Source: Brevundimonas vancanneytii
GTDB lineage: Bacteria; Pseudomonadota; Alphaproteobacteria; Caulobacterales; Caulobacteraceae
Reading direction: 5' to 3'
Assembly (NCBI GenBank): GCA_945861515.1
Contig: CAMAVA010000016.1
Span: 1 to 32,615 of the forward strand
Length of the DNA: 32,615 nucleotides
The position numbers and the translations under genes are program-made. Positions 20,426-29,338 of the stretch are shown here, piece by piece; position 1 is the stretch's first letter; every line of letters starts with the position of its first letter. A model generated the notes under the pieces. That model was not told the DNA's origin. It searched no databases and was given only the letters and a program-made list of their open reading frames with translations.

Positions 20426-22120
20426 TTAGCGCTCGATCAGGGCGCGGGCCGCCGCTCTGGCGGCTTCGGTGATTTCCGCGCCCGACAGCATTCTGGCGAT
20501 TTCTTCCTGGCGAGCTTCGTTGGGCAGCGGCTCGACCAGGGTTCTCAGCTTGTCGCCTTCACCGGCCTTGGAAATGCGCCAATGCGCATCGCCACGGGCC
20601 GCAACCTGTGGGCTGTGGGTCACCACAAGGACCTGAGCCCCCTTCGCAAGCCGCTTCAGTCTCAGCCCAACCGCGTCCGCGACCGCGCCTCCGACTCCCT
20701 GATCCACCTCGTCAAAGATCATCAGCGGCTGAACACCCTCACGCGATGCAAGGGCAGCCTTTAGGGCCAGGGCGAAGCGCGCCAGTTCGCCGCCGGAAGC
20801 TATGACCTCCAACGCGCCAAAAGGATTGCCTGGGTTTGTCGAAACCTCGAAAGCCACGCGGTCCAGTCCGGAAGGCCCGCAACGGTCAGCGTCGAGGCGG
20901 TCAACCGCCACCCGGAATCGCGCCTTCTCAAGCTTCAGGGGCGCCAGCTCGCTTTCAACGGCGGCCGCCAATCGATCTCCGGCTGCGCGGCGTTCTGCGC
21001 TCAAGCGTTCGGCAGCCGAGAAATAGGCGTCTCGCGCCCAGGACTCAGCGGCCTCTGCGGAGGCAATCTCTTCGCCCATGGACTCAAACGCGGCCAGATC
21101 CTGAGCAAATCGGGTACGAACCTCCGGCAAGGCCTCCACCGCAACGGACAGCTTTCGCGCCATCCCGCGCAGCGCAAACAAACGCTCTTCAGCCTTTTCC
21201 AGCCTGTCCGGATCGACGTCGAAGGCGCCGGCGGCCGCATCGACTGCAGCGATCGCCTCTTCGGCTTCGTTCAAGGCCCGGTCGATGGCCGCTTGCGCCT
21301 CGCCAAGTCGCAAGAGGGCTTGCCCGCCCTCACTGGCGCCAGCCTGGACGGCGCGTTCCCGAGCCCGGTCCAACGCGCGGAAGGCCTGGGCCAGCCTCGC
21401 GGCCATCTGACCTGCTTCCAGGGCGTCCCGGGCAACCGTGATATCCGACAAGGCCTTTTCGGCGGCCCCCAACAGGGCGCGTTCTTCGGCCAGGGCGGTT
21501 TCTTCACCTGGCTGCGGGTTCAGCTGATCCAGTTCCGCCAGACGCTGGGCGATATCTTCGATCTGGGCCGTGGCCCGGGCAGCCTGTTCTTTCAGGCTGG
21601 CCAGCGCCTCCCGCGCCGCACGCCAGCCGCTCCAGGCCTGGGACACAGCGGCGGAGGACACCTGGCCATAGGTGTCCAGCAATCTTGCATGGGTGCGAAC
21701 GTCCAGAAGCCCGACCGTCTCATGTTGGCCGTGCACCTCAAGCAACTGGCCGCCAATGTCCTTCAGAGTGGCGACGCTGGTCGGCTGATCATTGACGAAG
21801 GCCCGGGACCGACCATCCGCCGACAGCTGGCGACGCAGAACAAGGTCTTCGTCAGGAACGTAGCCCAGGCCCTTTTCATCCAGAACGCCCCATACAGCGT
21901 GATCCGGGGCAAGTGCGAACATCGCCGTGGCGGCCGCCTGGGATGCGCCTCTGCGCACCAGTCCGGAATCAGCCCGAGCGCCGGTGGCAAGACCGAGGGC
22001 GTCCAGGATGATCGACTTGCCGGCGCCTGTCTCTCCGGTCAGGGCGGTCAGGCCGGACCCGAAGGTCAGGTCCAGCTGCTCAATCAGAACAACATCGCGA
22101 ATGGTCAGACCAATCAACAT
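20426..22120 (-). CDS. recN: DNA repair protein RecN
   Basis: 564 aa; MLIGLTIRDVVLIEQLDLTFGSGLTALTGETGAGKSIILDALGLATGARAD (Walker A), ...LMIFDEVDQGVGGAVADAVGLRLKRLAKGAQVLVVTHSPQVAARGDAHW. Confidence 0.97.
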   Translation of the reverse strand: MLIGLTIRDVVLIEQLDLTFGSGLTALTGETGAGKSIILDALGLATGARADSGLVRRGASQAAATAMFALAPDHAVWGVLDEKGLGYVPDEDLVLRRQLSADGRSRAFVNDQPTSVATLKDIGGQLLEVHGQHETVGLLDVRTHARLLDTYGQVSSAAVSQAWSGWRAAREALASLKEQAARATAQIEDIAQRLAELDQLNPQPGEETALAEERALLGAAEKALSDITVARDALEAGQMAARLAQAFRALDRARERAVQAGASEGGQALLRLGEAQAAIDRALNEAEEAIAAVDAAAGAFDVDPDRLEKAEERLFALRGMARKLSVAVEALPEVRTRFAQDLAAFESMGEEIASAEAAESWARDAYFSAAERLSAERRAAGDRLAAAVESELAPLKLEKARFRVAVDRLDADRCGPSGLDRVAFEVSTNPGNPFGALEVIASGGELARFALALKAALASREGVQPLMIFDEVDQGVGGAVADAVGLRLKRLAKGAQVLVVTHSPQVAARGDAHWRISKAGEGDKLRTLVEPLPNEARQEEIARMLSGAEITEAARAAARALIER

Positions 22121-22161
22121 GGTCGTCAGTTTCGCCCCGAATCGATCGCTGTCAAACGACC

Positions 22162-23067
22162 TTATGGCTGCTGCTGTGCCGGCGCCGGCGTCGTTTCCGC
22201 AGGCGGGGCCAGGGCCGTTCCTTTTTGGCCCATTACCCTTTGCAGAAAGCTGCGCTTGGCTCCGGGGGTGAGCGGGGCAACGGCGGGCTGCAGCCCCTTG
22301 TCGGACAGAAGCCTGTAGGCGTCCCGATACCAGATATCATCAGGATAATTGTAGCCAAGAATGGCTCCGGTCCGTTGAGCCTCCCCCGAGAGCCCGATGA
22401 TCAGATTGGCCTCGACCAGTCGGAACAGCGCCTCGGGCGTATGGGATGTGGTCTGGAACCGGTCGATCACGGTCCGGAACCGACCCATGGCGGCCAGAGT
22501 CTGGCCTTCCCGAAGATACCAGCGGCCAACAGCCATTTCCTTGCCCGCAAGCTGGTCCTGAACCATCTCGAGCTTCACGCGTGCGTCCACGGCATACTCG
22601 CTGCCAGGATATCGCTGCTGAACTTCCCGCAGCGAGGCCATGGCCTGTTCGGTCGCCGCCTGGTCGCGACCGACATCGACGATCTGTTCGAAGTAGCAGA
22701 TGGACTTCAGATAGAAGGCATAGGGCGTCGATGGATTGCCCGGATAGAGATTGATGAACCGGTCGGCGTTTTCGATGGCCGCAGAATACTGGTTGGCCTG
22801 ATAGTTGGCGTAGGCTGTCATCAGCATCGCCCGGCGTGACCATTCCGAATAGGGATGCTGACGCTCAACCTCTTCGAAATAGGCGATGGCTTCGGTCCAG
22901 CGCTTCTGGTCCAGTCTCGCCGCTCCGGTCGTGTAGAGAAGCTCTACCGGACGTTCGATATAGGCAAGTCGCGGCTTTGGCTTTTCCCGGGCGCAGCCGG
23001 TGACAACGAACGCCGCAGATATAGCGACCAGAATTGCGGCCTTGCGGCTCCAGGAAGCAGAAAACAC
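22162..23067 (-). CDS. bamD: Outer-membrane assembly lipoprotein BamD
   Basis: 301 aa; lipobox VTGC, TPR repeats, ...EAIAYFEEVERQHPYSEWSRRAMLMTAYANYQANQYSAAIENADRFINLYPGNPSTPYAFYLKSICYFEQI. Confidence 0.96.
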   Translation of the reverse strand: MFSASWSRKAAILVAISAAFVVTGCAREKPKPRLAYIERPVELLYTTGAARLDQKRWTEAIAYFEEVERQHPYSEWSRRAMLMTAYANYQANQYSAAIENADRFINLYPGNPSTPYAFYLKSICYFEQIVDVGRDQAATEQAMASLREVQQRYPGSEYAVDARVKLEMVQDQLAGKEMAVGRWYLREGQTLAAMGRFRTVIDRFQTTSHTPEALFRLVEANLIIGLSGEAQRTGAILGYNYPDDIWYRDAYRLLSDKGLQPAVAPLTPGAKRSFLQRVMGQKGTALAPPAETTPAPAQQQP

Positions 23068-23200
23068 GAACCCTCACCTCAAAGCATCGACCCGACCCGT
23101 CTCAGCGTCGGCACGGTATCTACACCACGTAAGGTCGGGCGCAAATGAGGCAAACAGGACGGCAATCGCCGAATGCGGATCGGCCCTGCCCGCCCAGATC

Positions 23201-24187
23201 CTAGACCGCCTCGGCGAATTGAAGCGACAGGGTCCGAACGCGCCAGGACTGGGGATTTTTCAACAGGGCGCGAACGACCTGATTGTTGAGTCCATGTCCG
23301 GCGCAAACCCCCTCAAATCGGCCAATCAACGGCATGCCCAGAGCATAGAGGTCCCCGACCGCGTCAAGCGCCTTGTGGCGGACGAACTCGTCCGGGCGGC
23401 GAAGGCCCTCGGGGTTCAGGATCCTGTCGCCGTCCAGAACCACCGCGTTTTCCATCGAGCCGCCGCGGGCCAGGCCGATGGCCCGAAGCGCCTCGACGTC
23501 GTGGAGAAATCCGAAGGTCCGGCAGTCCGCCAGTTCGCTCCGGAAGCTGGCCTCGTCGATGACCAGATCAACGGCCTGGCGGCCAATGGCCGCGCTGTCA
23601 AAGACGATCTCGAAAGCGACTTCGAAGCCTTCCCCCGGCTCCAGGCTGGCCCGCTTGTCTCCGTCCACGACATCGACCCGGTCGAGGATCTCGATGTACT
23701 GGCGAGCGGCTTCCTGGCGACGCCGGCCAACCCGATCCAGAATTTCAATGAAGGGCTGGGATGAGCCGTCAAGGATGGGCGCCTCGGGACCATCCAACTC
23801 CACAATCGCATTGTCGATCGACAGGGCCGCCAGGGCCGCCATCAAATGCTCGATCGTTGAAACGGTAACCCCGTCTGCGTTGCCGATCACCGTACCCAGC
23901 TGTGTTCTGACCACGGCAGCGGGCGTCACTCGAACCTGATTGTCCCGGTCCTTGATATCCGTCCGCACGAACTGGATGCCGCAGTCGATGCCAGCCGGCC
24001 GGATACAGACACGGACATGTTCGCCAGTGTGAAGTCCGATCCCTGCGAAGATCGCGGGTCCTGCAACCGTATGCTGGTGATAGGCCGAAATGGACAAGAC
24101 CAACCCTCGAACTGTTTGCGCGGCCAAACTGGCCACACCACGCCACGGGTTGGTTTCTAGAGGCCATGCCGCAACGCAGCAAACCAC
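23201..24187 (-). CDS. lpxC: UDP-3-O-acyl-N-acetylglucosamine deacetylase
   Basis: ...HQHTVAGPAIFAGIGLHTGEHVRVCIRPA...STIEHLMAALAALSIDNAIVELDGPEAPILDGSSQPFIEIL...DEFVRHKALDAVGDLYALGMPLIGRFEG. Exact start uncertain; the first about 30 residues of the track ORF may be too long. Confidence 0.95.
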   Translation of the reverse strand: MVCCVAAWPLETNPWRGVASLAAQTVRGLVLSISAYHQHTVAGPAIFAGIGLHTGEHVRVCIRPAGIDCGIQFVRTDIKDRDNQVRVTPAAVVRTQLGTVIGNADGVTVSTIEHLMAALAALSIDNAIVELDGPEAPILDGSSQPFIEILDRVGRRRQEAARQYIEILDRVDVVDGDKRASLEPGEGFEVAFEIVFDSAAIGRQAVDLVIDEASFRSELADCRTFGFLHDVEALRAIGLARGGSMENAVVLDGDRILNPEGLRRPDEFVRHKALDAVGDLYALGMPLIGRFEGVCAGHGLNNQVVRALLKNPQSWRVRTLSLQFAEAV

Positions 24188-24243
24188 GTCCTGTTTCGAA
24201 TTGTTACCCCGGCAGAGCCTTGAATCATAAGCTGAATTCGAGG

Positions 24244-24267
24244 GGGCGCGGGTTGCATGCCCCGCCC
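24244..24267. terminator. GC-rich imperfect hairpin between ftsZ and lpxC
   Basis: GGGCGCGGG-ttgcatg-CCCCGCCC; arms pair with one bulge; centred on GCATGC. Confidence 0.4.
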
Positions 24268-24279
24268 AGGCAGTGACGG

Positions 24280-24311
24280 CCAGCGGGTCAACTCACCCGT
24301 TGAACCGCTGG
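24280..24311 (-). terminator. Stem-loop just downstream of ftsZ (terminator or processing hairpin)
   Basis: CCAGCGGGTCAAC-TCACCC-GTTGAACCGCTGG: 13-bp arms with one mismatch and a 6-nt loop, starting 12 nt past the ftsZ stop. No strong U-tract follows. Confidence 0.6.
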
Positions 24312-24323
24312 CAGAAGTGAATG

Positions 24324-25886
24324 CTAGTTGGCCAGCCGTCGCAGGAAGGAGGGGATTTCAAGGTCATCCCCCTGCTCCTCCGGCGCTGCCGCTTCGGCAG
24401 GCGGGGTTGAAGCGCGTCCGCCGATCGCGGCCCGGGCCTGCGGCGGCGACGGCTCATAGGCCGGACGACGTCCGCCGAACAGGCTCATCCAACCTGATTT
24501 GCGTTCTTCGCGATGGGTGTCCGGTTGGGGCGCGACAAACAGACCATCATCATAGGGTTCTTCATCAACCATGGGGTCAACAATGACCGTCCGGGTTTCC
24601 GGCTGACGCGCTTCGGGTTGCCTCGACTCGACGGGGCGCAGATCTGAGCCCTGTCTTTCAAAAAGCCCGAGTTCAGCCTGACTTCTAAGCTCGGCTGCTG
24701 TCGGCGCCAGCGCGGGCGCGGCGATCGTAACCGGCTCGGGCCGGGTCGACTCGATAATCCGCGGCTCACCGGCAAGGGCCCATGACGGTTCAACCACAGC
24801 ATCCGTCGAGGCAGCCACTGGCGCCGGACGGGCTTCACCCGTCGGCCCGGACTTCATGTCGCCGGCAATGAGTGGCTTCGCAGAGATGTTTACACGGCCA
24901 CGGTTCGGCTCGATGGCGGCCATCGAGGCGCCATCCATGCCTGTCGCAACAACCGATACCCGAATGACCCCATCCAGCGAGGGATCGAACGCAGCGCCGA
25001 AGATGACGTTGGCTTCCTGATCGACCTGCTCGGTGATCGCGTTGGCGGCCTCGTCAACCTCGAGAAGGGTCATGTCCAGGCCGCCGGTCACATTGACCAG
25101 CACGGCCTTGGCGCCCTTGAGCGACACTTCGTCCAGAAGTGGATTCTGGATCGCATTCTGGGCGGCCATCAGGGCGCGGTCCTCACCGCTCGCCTCGCCG
25201 GTCCCCATCATCGCCTTGCCCATCTCGGTCATGACGGTGCGGACATCGGCGAAATCCAGATTGATCAGGCCGGGCAGCACCATCAGGTCGGTGATCGAAC
25301 GCACGCCGGAATGCAGGACCTGGTCCGCCATTCCGAAAGCTTCGGCAAAGGTCGTCTTTTCGTTGGCGATACGGAACAGGTTCTGGTTCGGGATCACGAT
25401 CAGCGTGTCAACATAGCGCTGCAGCTCTGCGATCCCGGCGTCGGCCAGACGCATCCGGTGACGGCCCTCGAAATGGAAGGGCTTGGTGACCACACCAACT
25501 GTCAGAATGCCGCGCTCGCGAGCGCTCTTGGCGATGATCGGCGCTGCGCCCGTGCCGGTGCCACCGCCCATGCCGGCGGTAATGAACACCATGTGTGCGC
25601 CATCAAGGTGCTCGCCGATCTCGACGGTCGATTCTTCGGCGGCGCTCATGCCGACCTCGGGGTGAGCGCCGGCGCCCAGTCCCTGGGTAACCTGAACGCC
25701 CAACTGGATACGGAGCGCGGTCTTGGAGAAGGCGAGTTGCTGGGCGTCGGTATTGGCCACAACAAATTCGACGCCTTCCAGGCCGGCTTCGATCATGTTG
25801 TTGACGGCGTTTCCGCCAGCGCCGCCGACGCCGAACACGACGATCCGGGGCTTCAATTCAGTGGTCTGGGGAGCGAACAGTTTCAT
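24324..25886 (-). CDS. ftsZ: Cell division protein FtsZ
   Basis: [51 protein letters not shown]...[20 protein letters not shown]...; long linker and conserved C-terminal peptide [14 protein letters not shown]. Start at 25886 rather than 25919. Confidence 0.99.
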   Translation of the reverse strand: MKLFAPQTTELKPRIVVFGVGGAGGNAVNNMIEAGLEGVEFVVANTDAQQLAFSKTALRIQLGVQVTQGLGAGAHPEVGMSAAEESTVEIGEHLDGAHMVFITAGMGGGTGTGAAPIIAKSARERGILTVGVVTKPFHFEGRHRMRLADAGIAELQRYVDTLIVIPNQNLFRIANEKTTFAEAFGMADQVLHSGVRSITDLMVLPGLINLDFADVRTVMTEMGKAMMGTGEASGEDRALMAAQNAIQNPLLDEVSLKGAKAVLVNVTGGLDMTLLEVDEAANAITEQVDQEANVIFGAAFDPSLDGVIRVSVVATGMDGASMAAIEPNRGRVNISAKPLIAGDMKSGPTGEARPAPVAASTDAVVEPSWALAGEPRIIESTRPEPVTIAAPALAPTAAELRSQAELGLFERQGSDLRPVESRQPEARQPETRTVIVDPMVDEEPYDDGLFVAPQPDTHREERKSGWMSLFGGRRPAYEPSPPQARAAIGGRASTPPAEAAAPEEQGDDLEIPSFLRRLAN

Positions 25887-25976
25887 TCTTGGGACCCCGC
25901 GTCCTTCCGTCGTTTCCAAGCGATCGGCGATCCGCCCGCCTTTCGCTTACGACGCGTTGATAGACGGCCAACATCG

Positions 25977-25991
25977 TTAATCTGCAGTTAA
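25977..25991. promoter_or_regulatory. Candidate CtrA-binding site upstream of ftsZ
   Basis: TTAA-TCTGCAG-TTAA: exact match to the CtrA consensus TTAA-N7-TTAA, 91 bp upstream of the ftsZ start in the ftsA-ftsZ intergenic region. Confidence 0.75.
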
Positions 25992-26003
25992 GCGCATTAC
26001 GGT

Positions 26004-26068
26004 GAGTCGGCCCAAGTTCCAGTCGTAGACGGAAGATAATTGTTTGAACTGAAGGGCTTGTGCGAATC
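26004..26068. promoter_or_regulatory. Two GANTC (CcrM-type methylation) sites in the ftsA-ftsZ intergenic region
   Basis: GAGTC at 26004-26008 and GAATC at 26064-26068. Confidence 0.5.
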
Positions 26069-26127
26069 GCCCGGTCGGACGCTGCAAACTGTTTTTCGGC
26101 CCGGCGAGCGATAGATCGCAGGACAGT

Positions 26128-27465
26128 TCAGAGGTTGTCGCGAAGCCAGACGACGGCCTTGACCAGCCCACTGGCATTGGCATCGACCGGAGCCCGGGGC
26201 TTTCGAAGACTGGCCAGCAGCTTTGGCGAAACCGCTTCGCGGGGACCGAAAGCGGCCCGATGCAGAATTCCGGCGGCGGCGCAGAACGCCGGTCCGGTGA
26301 CGGCGTCCGCAAGATGGGGAACCCGCCTGGGGCGGCCGAGCCTCACGGGTCGATCAAAGACCCGAACTGCGACTTCTCTTACACCTGCCAACTGGCTGGC
26401 GCCGCCGGTGATCACCACGCTGGCGCCCGGCTCGATCATGACGCCGGCCGCCTTCAGGCGATCGCGCAGGAGTTCGAGGGTCTCTTCGACCCGCGGCGCA
26501 ATAATGCCCTTGAGCATGCTGCGCGGGGCTGTAACGGGACCGGCGCCCGGGTCGTCTCCACGAGGCGGCGCTTCGATCATCTCTCGATCCTCATTGGCCG
26601 AAGCGATGGCCGACCCATGCAGGGTCTTGATCCGCTCCGCACCGGCCCGCGATGTCGAAAGACCTCTCGCGATGTCCTGGGTCACATGCTCCCCCCCGAC
26701 CGGCAGGCTGTCGACGTGAACAAGGCTGCCACCGCAGAAGACGGCGGCTGATGTCGTGCCGCCCCCCATATCGATACAGACCGCGCCCAATTCCATCTCG
26801 TCCTCTTCCAGCGCGGCGAGGGCGGAAACAAAGGGGGCCGCGACAACCCCCTCGAATTCAAGATGGGCCCGCTCGACGCAATGGCTCAGCGTCTGGAAGA
26901 CATTCTCGGAGATCGAAACCACCAGCAGTTCCAGCCCGAGGGACTTGCCGAACATGGCGCGGGGATCCCGCACCCCTTTCTGACCATCCACTGACCAGGC
27001 AATCGGCAGGAGATGGATCGGTTTGCGGCCAGGCAGACGGATTTCCGCGAGAGCCGCAGCGAGGGCGCGAGAGCAATCGTTGTCGGAAATAGGCCGGGCG
27101 CCCAGCGACACCCGGGCGGAGACCCGACAACTGGCCAGCTGTCCTCCCGCTGTTGCGAGCGTGACCCCCTGGACGCTGACGCCGGCAACGGCTTCCGCCC
27201 GCTCGACCGCCAGGGCGATGACCTCGGCCGCGTCATCCATGCTGGCGATCGCAGCGCCCTTGACCCCACGGGACTGGACATAGCCGACCCCGGCTGCGGT
27301 CAGGGTGCGGTCGGCCTTGCGAATGCCTTCCGGCTTCATCACGAAGCACGCCACTTTCGACGCGCCCAGATCCACGGCCGCGACAAGAGGTTGCCGGGAG
27401 AGCGCAGACTTGAGCGTTTCCTTTGCCTGGCGCGTTCTGCCGACTTGCGAAGGTGTTTTCAGCAC
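26128..27465 (-). CDS. ftsA: Cell division protein FtsA
   Basis: 445 aa; PLVAAVDLGASKVACFV..., CIDMGGGTTSAAVFCGGSLVHVDSLPVGGEHVTQDIARGLSTS..., ASVVITGGASQLAGVREVA; located between ftsQ and ftsZ. Confidence 0.97.
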   Translation of the reverse strand: MLKTPSQVGRTRQAKETLKSALSRQPLVAAVDLGASKVACFVMKPEGIRKADRTLTAAGVGYVQSRGVKGAAIASMDDAAEVIALAVERAEAVAGVSVQGVTLATAGGQLASCRVSARVSLGARPISDNDCSRALAAALAEIRLPGRKPIHLLPIAWSVDGQKGVRDPRAMFGKSLGLELLVVSISENVFQTLSHCVERAHLEFEGVVAAPFVSALAALEEDEMELGAVCIDMGGGTTSAAVFCGGSLVHVDSLPVGGEHVTQDIARGLSTSRAGAERIKTLHGSAIASANEDREMIEAPPRGDDPGAGPVTAPRSMLKGIIAPRVEETLELLRDRLKAAGVMIEPGASVVITGGASQLAGVREVAVRVFDRPVRLGRPRRVPHLADAVTGPAFCAAAGILHRAAFGPREAVSPKLLASLRKPRAPVDANASGLVKAVVWLRDNL

Positions 27466-27492
27466 GAAATCATCGTCCTCTCAAAGCCGCCA

Positions 27493-28401
27493 TCAAACAC
27501 CGCCGGGGGCATGCAGCGGGCTCAGGTCGGCCTGCCTTCGGCGGAACGACGGAGCACCGGGCTCGCGCAGGTCGATCCGGTCGAGCCCGGCCTCGAGAAT
27601 CCGATCTCTCCGGTCCAGCAGATCGAGTTCGATCAGGGCAGACTCCTCATCAACTGCGGGGAGCAGGATGATGGAGCCGTCCTTCAGGCGAATGTCCCAA
27701 CGCCGTTCGTCAACCCTGACCAAAGCTTCCAGACGTGACCTCAGTCGCGGACGACTGGCGATGGCGCGCAGAATATCTGCCGCCACCAGCTCCGCGCCCG
27801 GGCCAACCACCAGTGGCAACTGGGGAAATGATGCGGCGTTGGCTTCCGGGATGGTGCGTCCGGATCCGTCAATAACCACCAGCCGCCCGCCTTTCTGCCA
27901 GACGGCGAGAGCGGCCCGCTGTTCGACGGCAATCGACAGGGTGTTGGGCAGCAGGCGGGCCACCCGGGCCCGCTGCACCCAGCCCACGTTTTCGACGCCC
28001 AGCCGCAGGGTCGCCAGGTCCAGCCCGAGAATCGATTGACCCTTTGCCGGAGCAAGCACCGCTCGGATGGCCTGTTCTCCTTCCGGGGTGGCGCCGGAAA
28101 TGTGAATTTCTTCGACTGTGAAGCCCCAGTCCGTCGTGCGATCCGCCAGGGACTGGCTCAGGGCCGAGACCAGGGACTCTCCTCGATGACCGGTCCCCAG
28201 ACCGACGACCGCGCCCAACAGGACAATGCCGATCGCTGTTAGGATTGCGACACGCGGCGGCAGACCGACGCCTTTGGCGGCGCGCAGCTTTACTGCCGCC
28301 TGCCCCCGATTGGAAACGGACGCCTGCGCCTTCGGACTACTGGGGCCTTTCGCCCGAGGGCTGGCGCTTTTGCGCCCTCCCCCCCGCACCGCCGCGGGCA
28401 T
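27493..28401 (-). CDS. ftsQ: Cell division protein FtsQ
   Basis: [20 protein letters not shown]..., single TM ([19 protein letters not shown]), POTRA-like region ([23 protein letters not shown]), ...[45 protein letters not shown] at 28401 preferred over 28437. Confidence 0.95.
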   Translation of the reverse strand: MPAAVRGGGRKSASPRAKGPSSPKAQASVSNRGQAAVKLRAAKGVGLPPRVAILTAIGIVLLGAVVGLGTGHRGESLVSALSQSLADRTTDWGFTVEEIHISGATPEGEQAIRAVLAPAKGQSILGLDLATLRLGVENVGWVQRARVARLLPNTLSIAVEQRAALAVWQKGGRLVVIDGSGRTIPEANAASFPQLPLVVGPGAELVAADILRAIASRPRLRSRLEALVRVDERRWDIRLKDGSIILLPAVDEESALIELDLLDRRDRILEAGLDRIDLREPGAPSFRRRQADLSPLHAPGGV

Positions 28402-29326
28402 AAGCGTCCTCCACGATCCACAACACCAGAGACTCAAACGACACGCCCTTGTGTGCCGCCTGCTCCGGTACGAGGGAGGTCGGCGTCATTCCGGGCTGCG
28501 TATTGATCTCCAACAGAACCAAAAGTCGCTTAACGGGATCATAACGCAGGTCACTTCTCGTCACACCTTGGCAACCAATTGCCGCATGCGCCATTTCGGC
28601 CATACGCATGGCCTTCTCGAGGTCCTCTGCGGGCATGCGAGCCGGCAGTATGTGCTCCGAGCCGCCTTCGCCATATTTCGCCTCGTAGTCATAGAATCCC
28701 GTTCTCGGCACGATTTCGGTCACCGTGAGGGCCTTGCCGTCCTGCACAGCAACGGCCAGCTCAAGACCCGGGATGAAAGGCTCGATCATGACCTGCTCGC
28801 CCCAGGTCCAGTCAGGCTGGGCCAGTTCCTGAGGCGGACTGTTGGCGCCTTCGAACACCAGGAATACCCCGACAGAAGACCCCTCGGCATTCGGCTTGAC
28901 CACATAGGGGGGCGGCATGACGTGGGAACGGGCGGCCTCGAAACGATCAAAAAGCCCGCCCCCCGGCACCGTCACGCCCGCAGCCGCCAGGACAGCCTTG
29001 GATTTGGCCTTGTCCATGGCCAGTGCCGAAGCCAGGACACCGCAGTGGGTATAGGGCAGGCCAAGGGTTTCCAGCACGCCCTGGACGCATCCGTCCTCTC
29101 CCCATTCGCCATGCAATGCATTGAAACAGATGTCCGGCTCCAGTCGGGTCAGGACCTCAGCCAGATCCCGGCCGGCATCAACCCGGCTGACGGTCGCGCC
29201 GAGGGCTTCCAGCGCAGTCGCGCAAGCCGCCCCAGAGACAAGGCTGACCTCCCGCTCGGAAGACAGCCCCCCCATCAGGACCGCCACATGGTGGCCGGCG
29301 AGCGGGCCCTGGGACAGCGCAGTCAT
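28337..29326 (-). CDS. ddl: D-alanine--D-alanine ligase
   Basis: 329 aa; [19 protein letters not shown]..., [39 protein letters not shown]..., [33 protein letters not shown]. Confidence 0.97.
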   Translation of the reverse strand: MTALSQGPLAGHHVAVLMGGLSSEREVSLVSGAACATALEALGATVSRVDAGRDLAEVLTRLEPDICFNALHGEWGEDGCVQGVLETLGLPYTHCGVLASALAMDKAKSKAVLAAAGVTVPGGGLFDRFEAARSHVMPPPYVVKPNAEGSSVGVFLVFEGANSPPQELAQPDWTWGEQVMIEPFIPGLELAVAVQDGKALTVTEIVPRTGFYDYEAKYGEGGSEHILPARMPAEDLEKAMRMAEMAHAAIGCQGVTRSDLRYDPVKRLLVLLEINTQPGMTPTSLVPEQAAHKGVSFESLVLWIVEDAYARGGAGGRAQKRQPSGERPQ

Positions 29327-29338
29327 GGTCTGGTTTTC

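Noticed and set aside
21293-22318. 341-aa plus-strand ORF opposite recN/bamD
   Set aside because: Antisense to two clearly recognized genes; protein has no family-like motifs.
23690-23760. Repeated peptide FIEILDRV...YIEILDRV in LpxC
   Set aside because: Underlying codons differ, and the region aligns with the normal LpxC segment between ILDGSSQPF and the DGDK motif; coincidental similarity.
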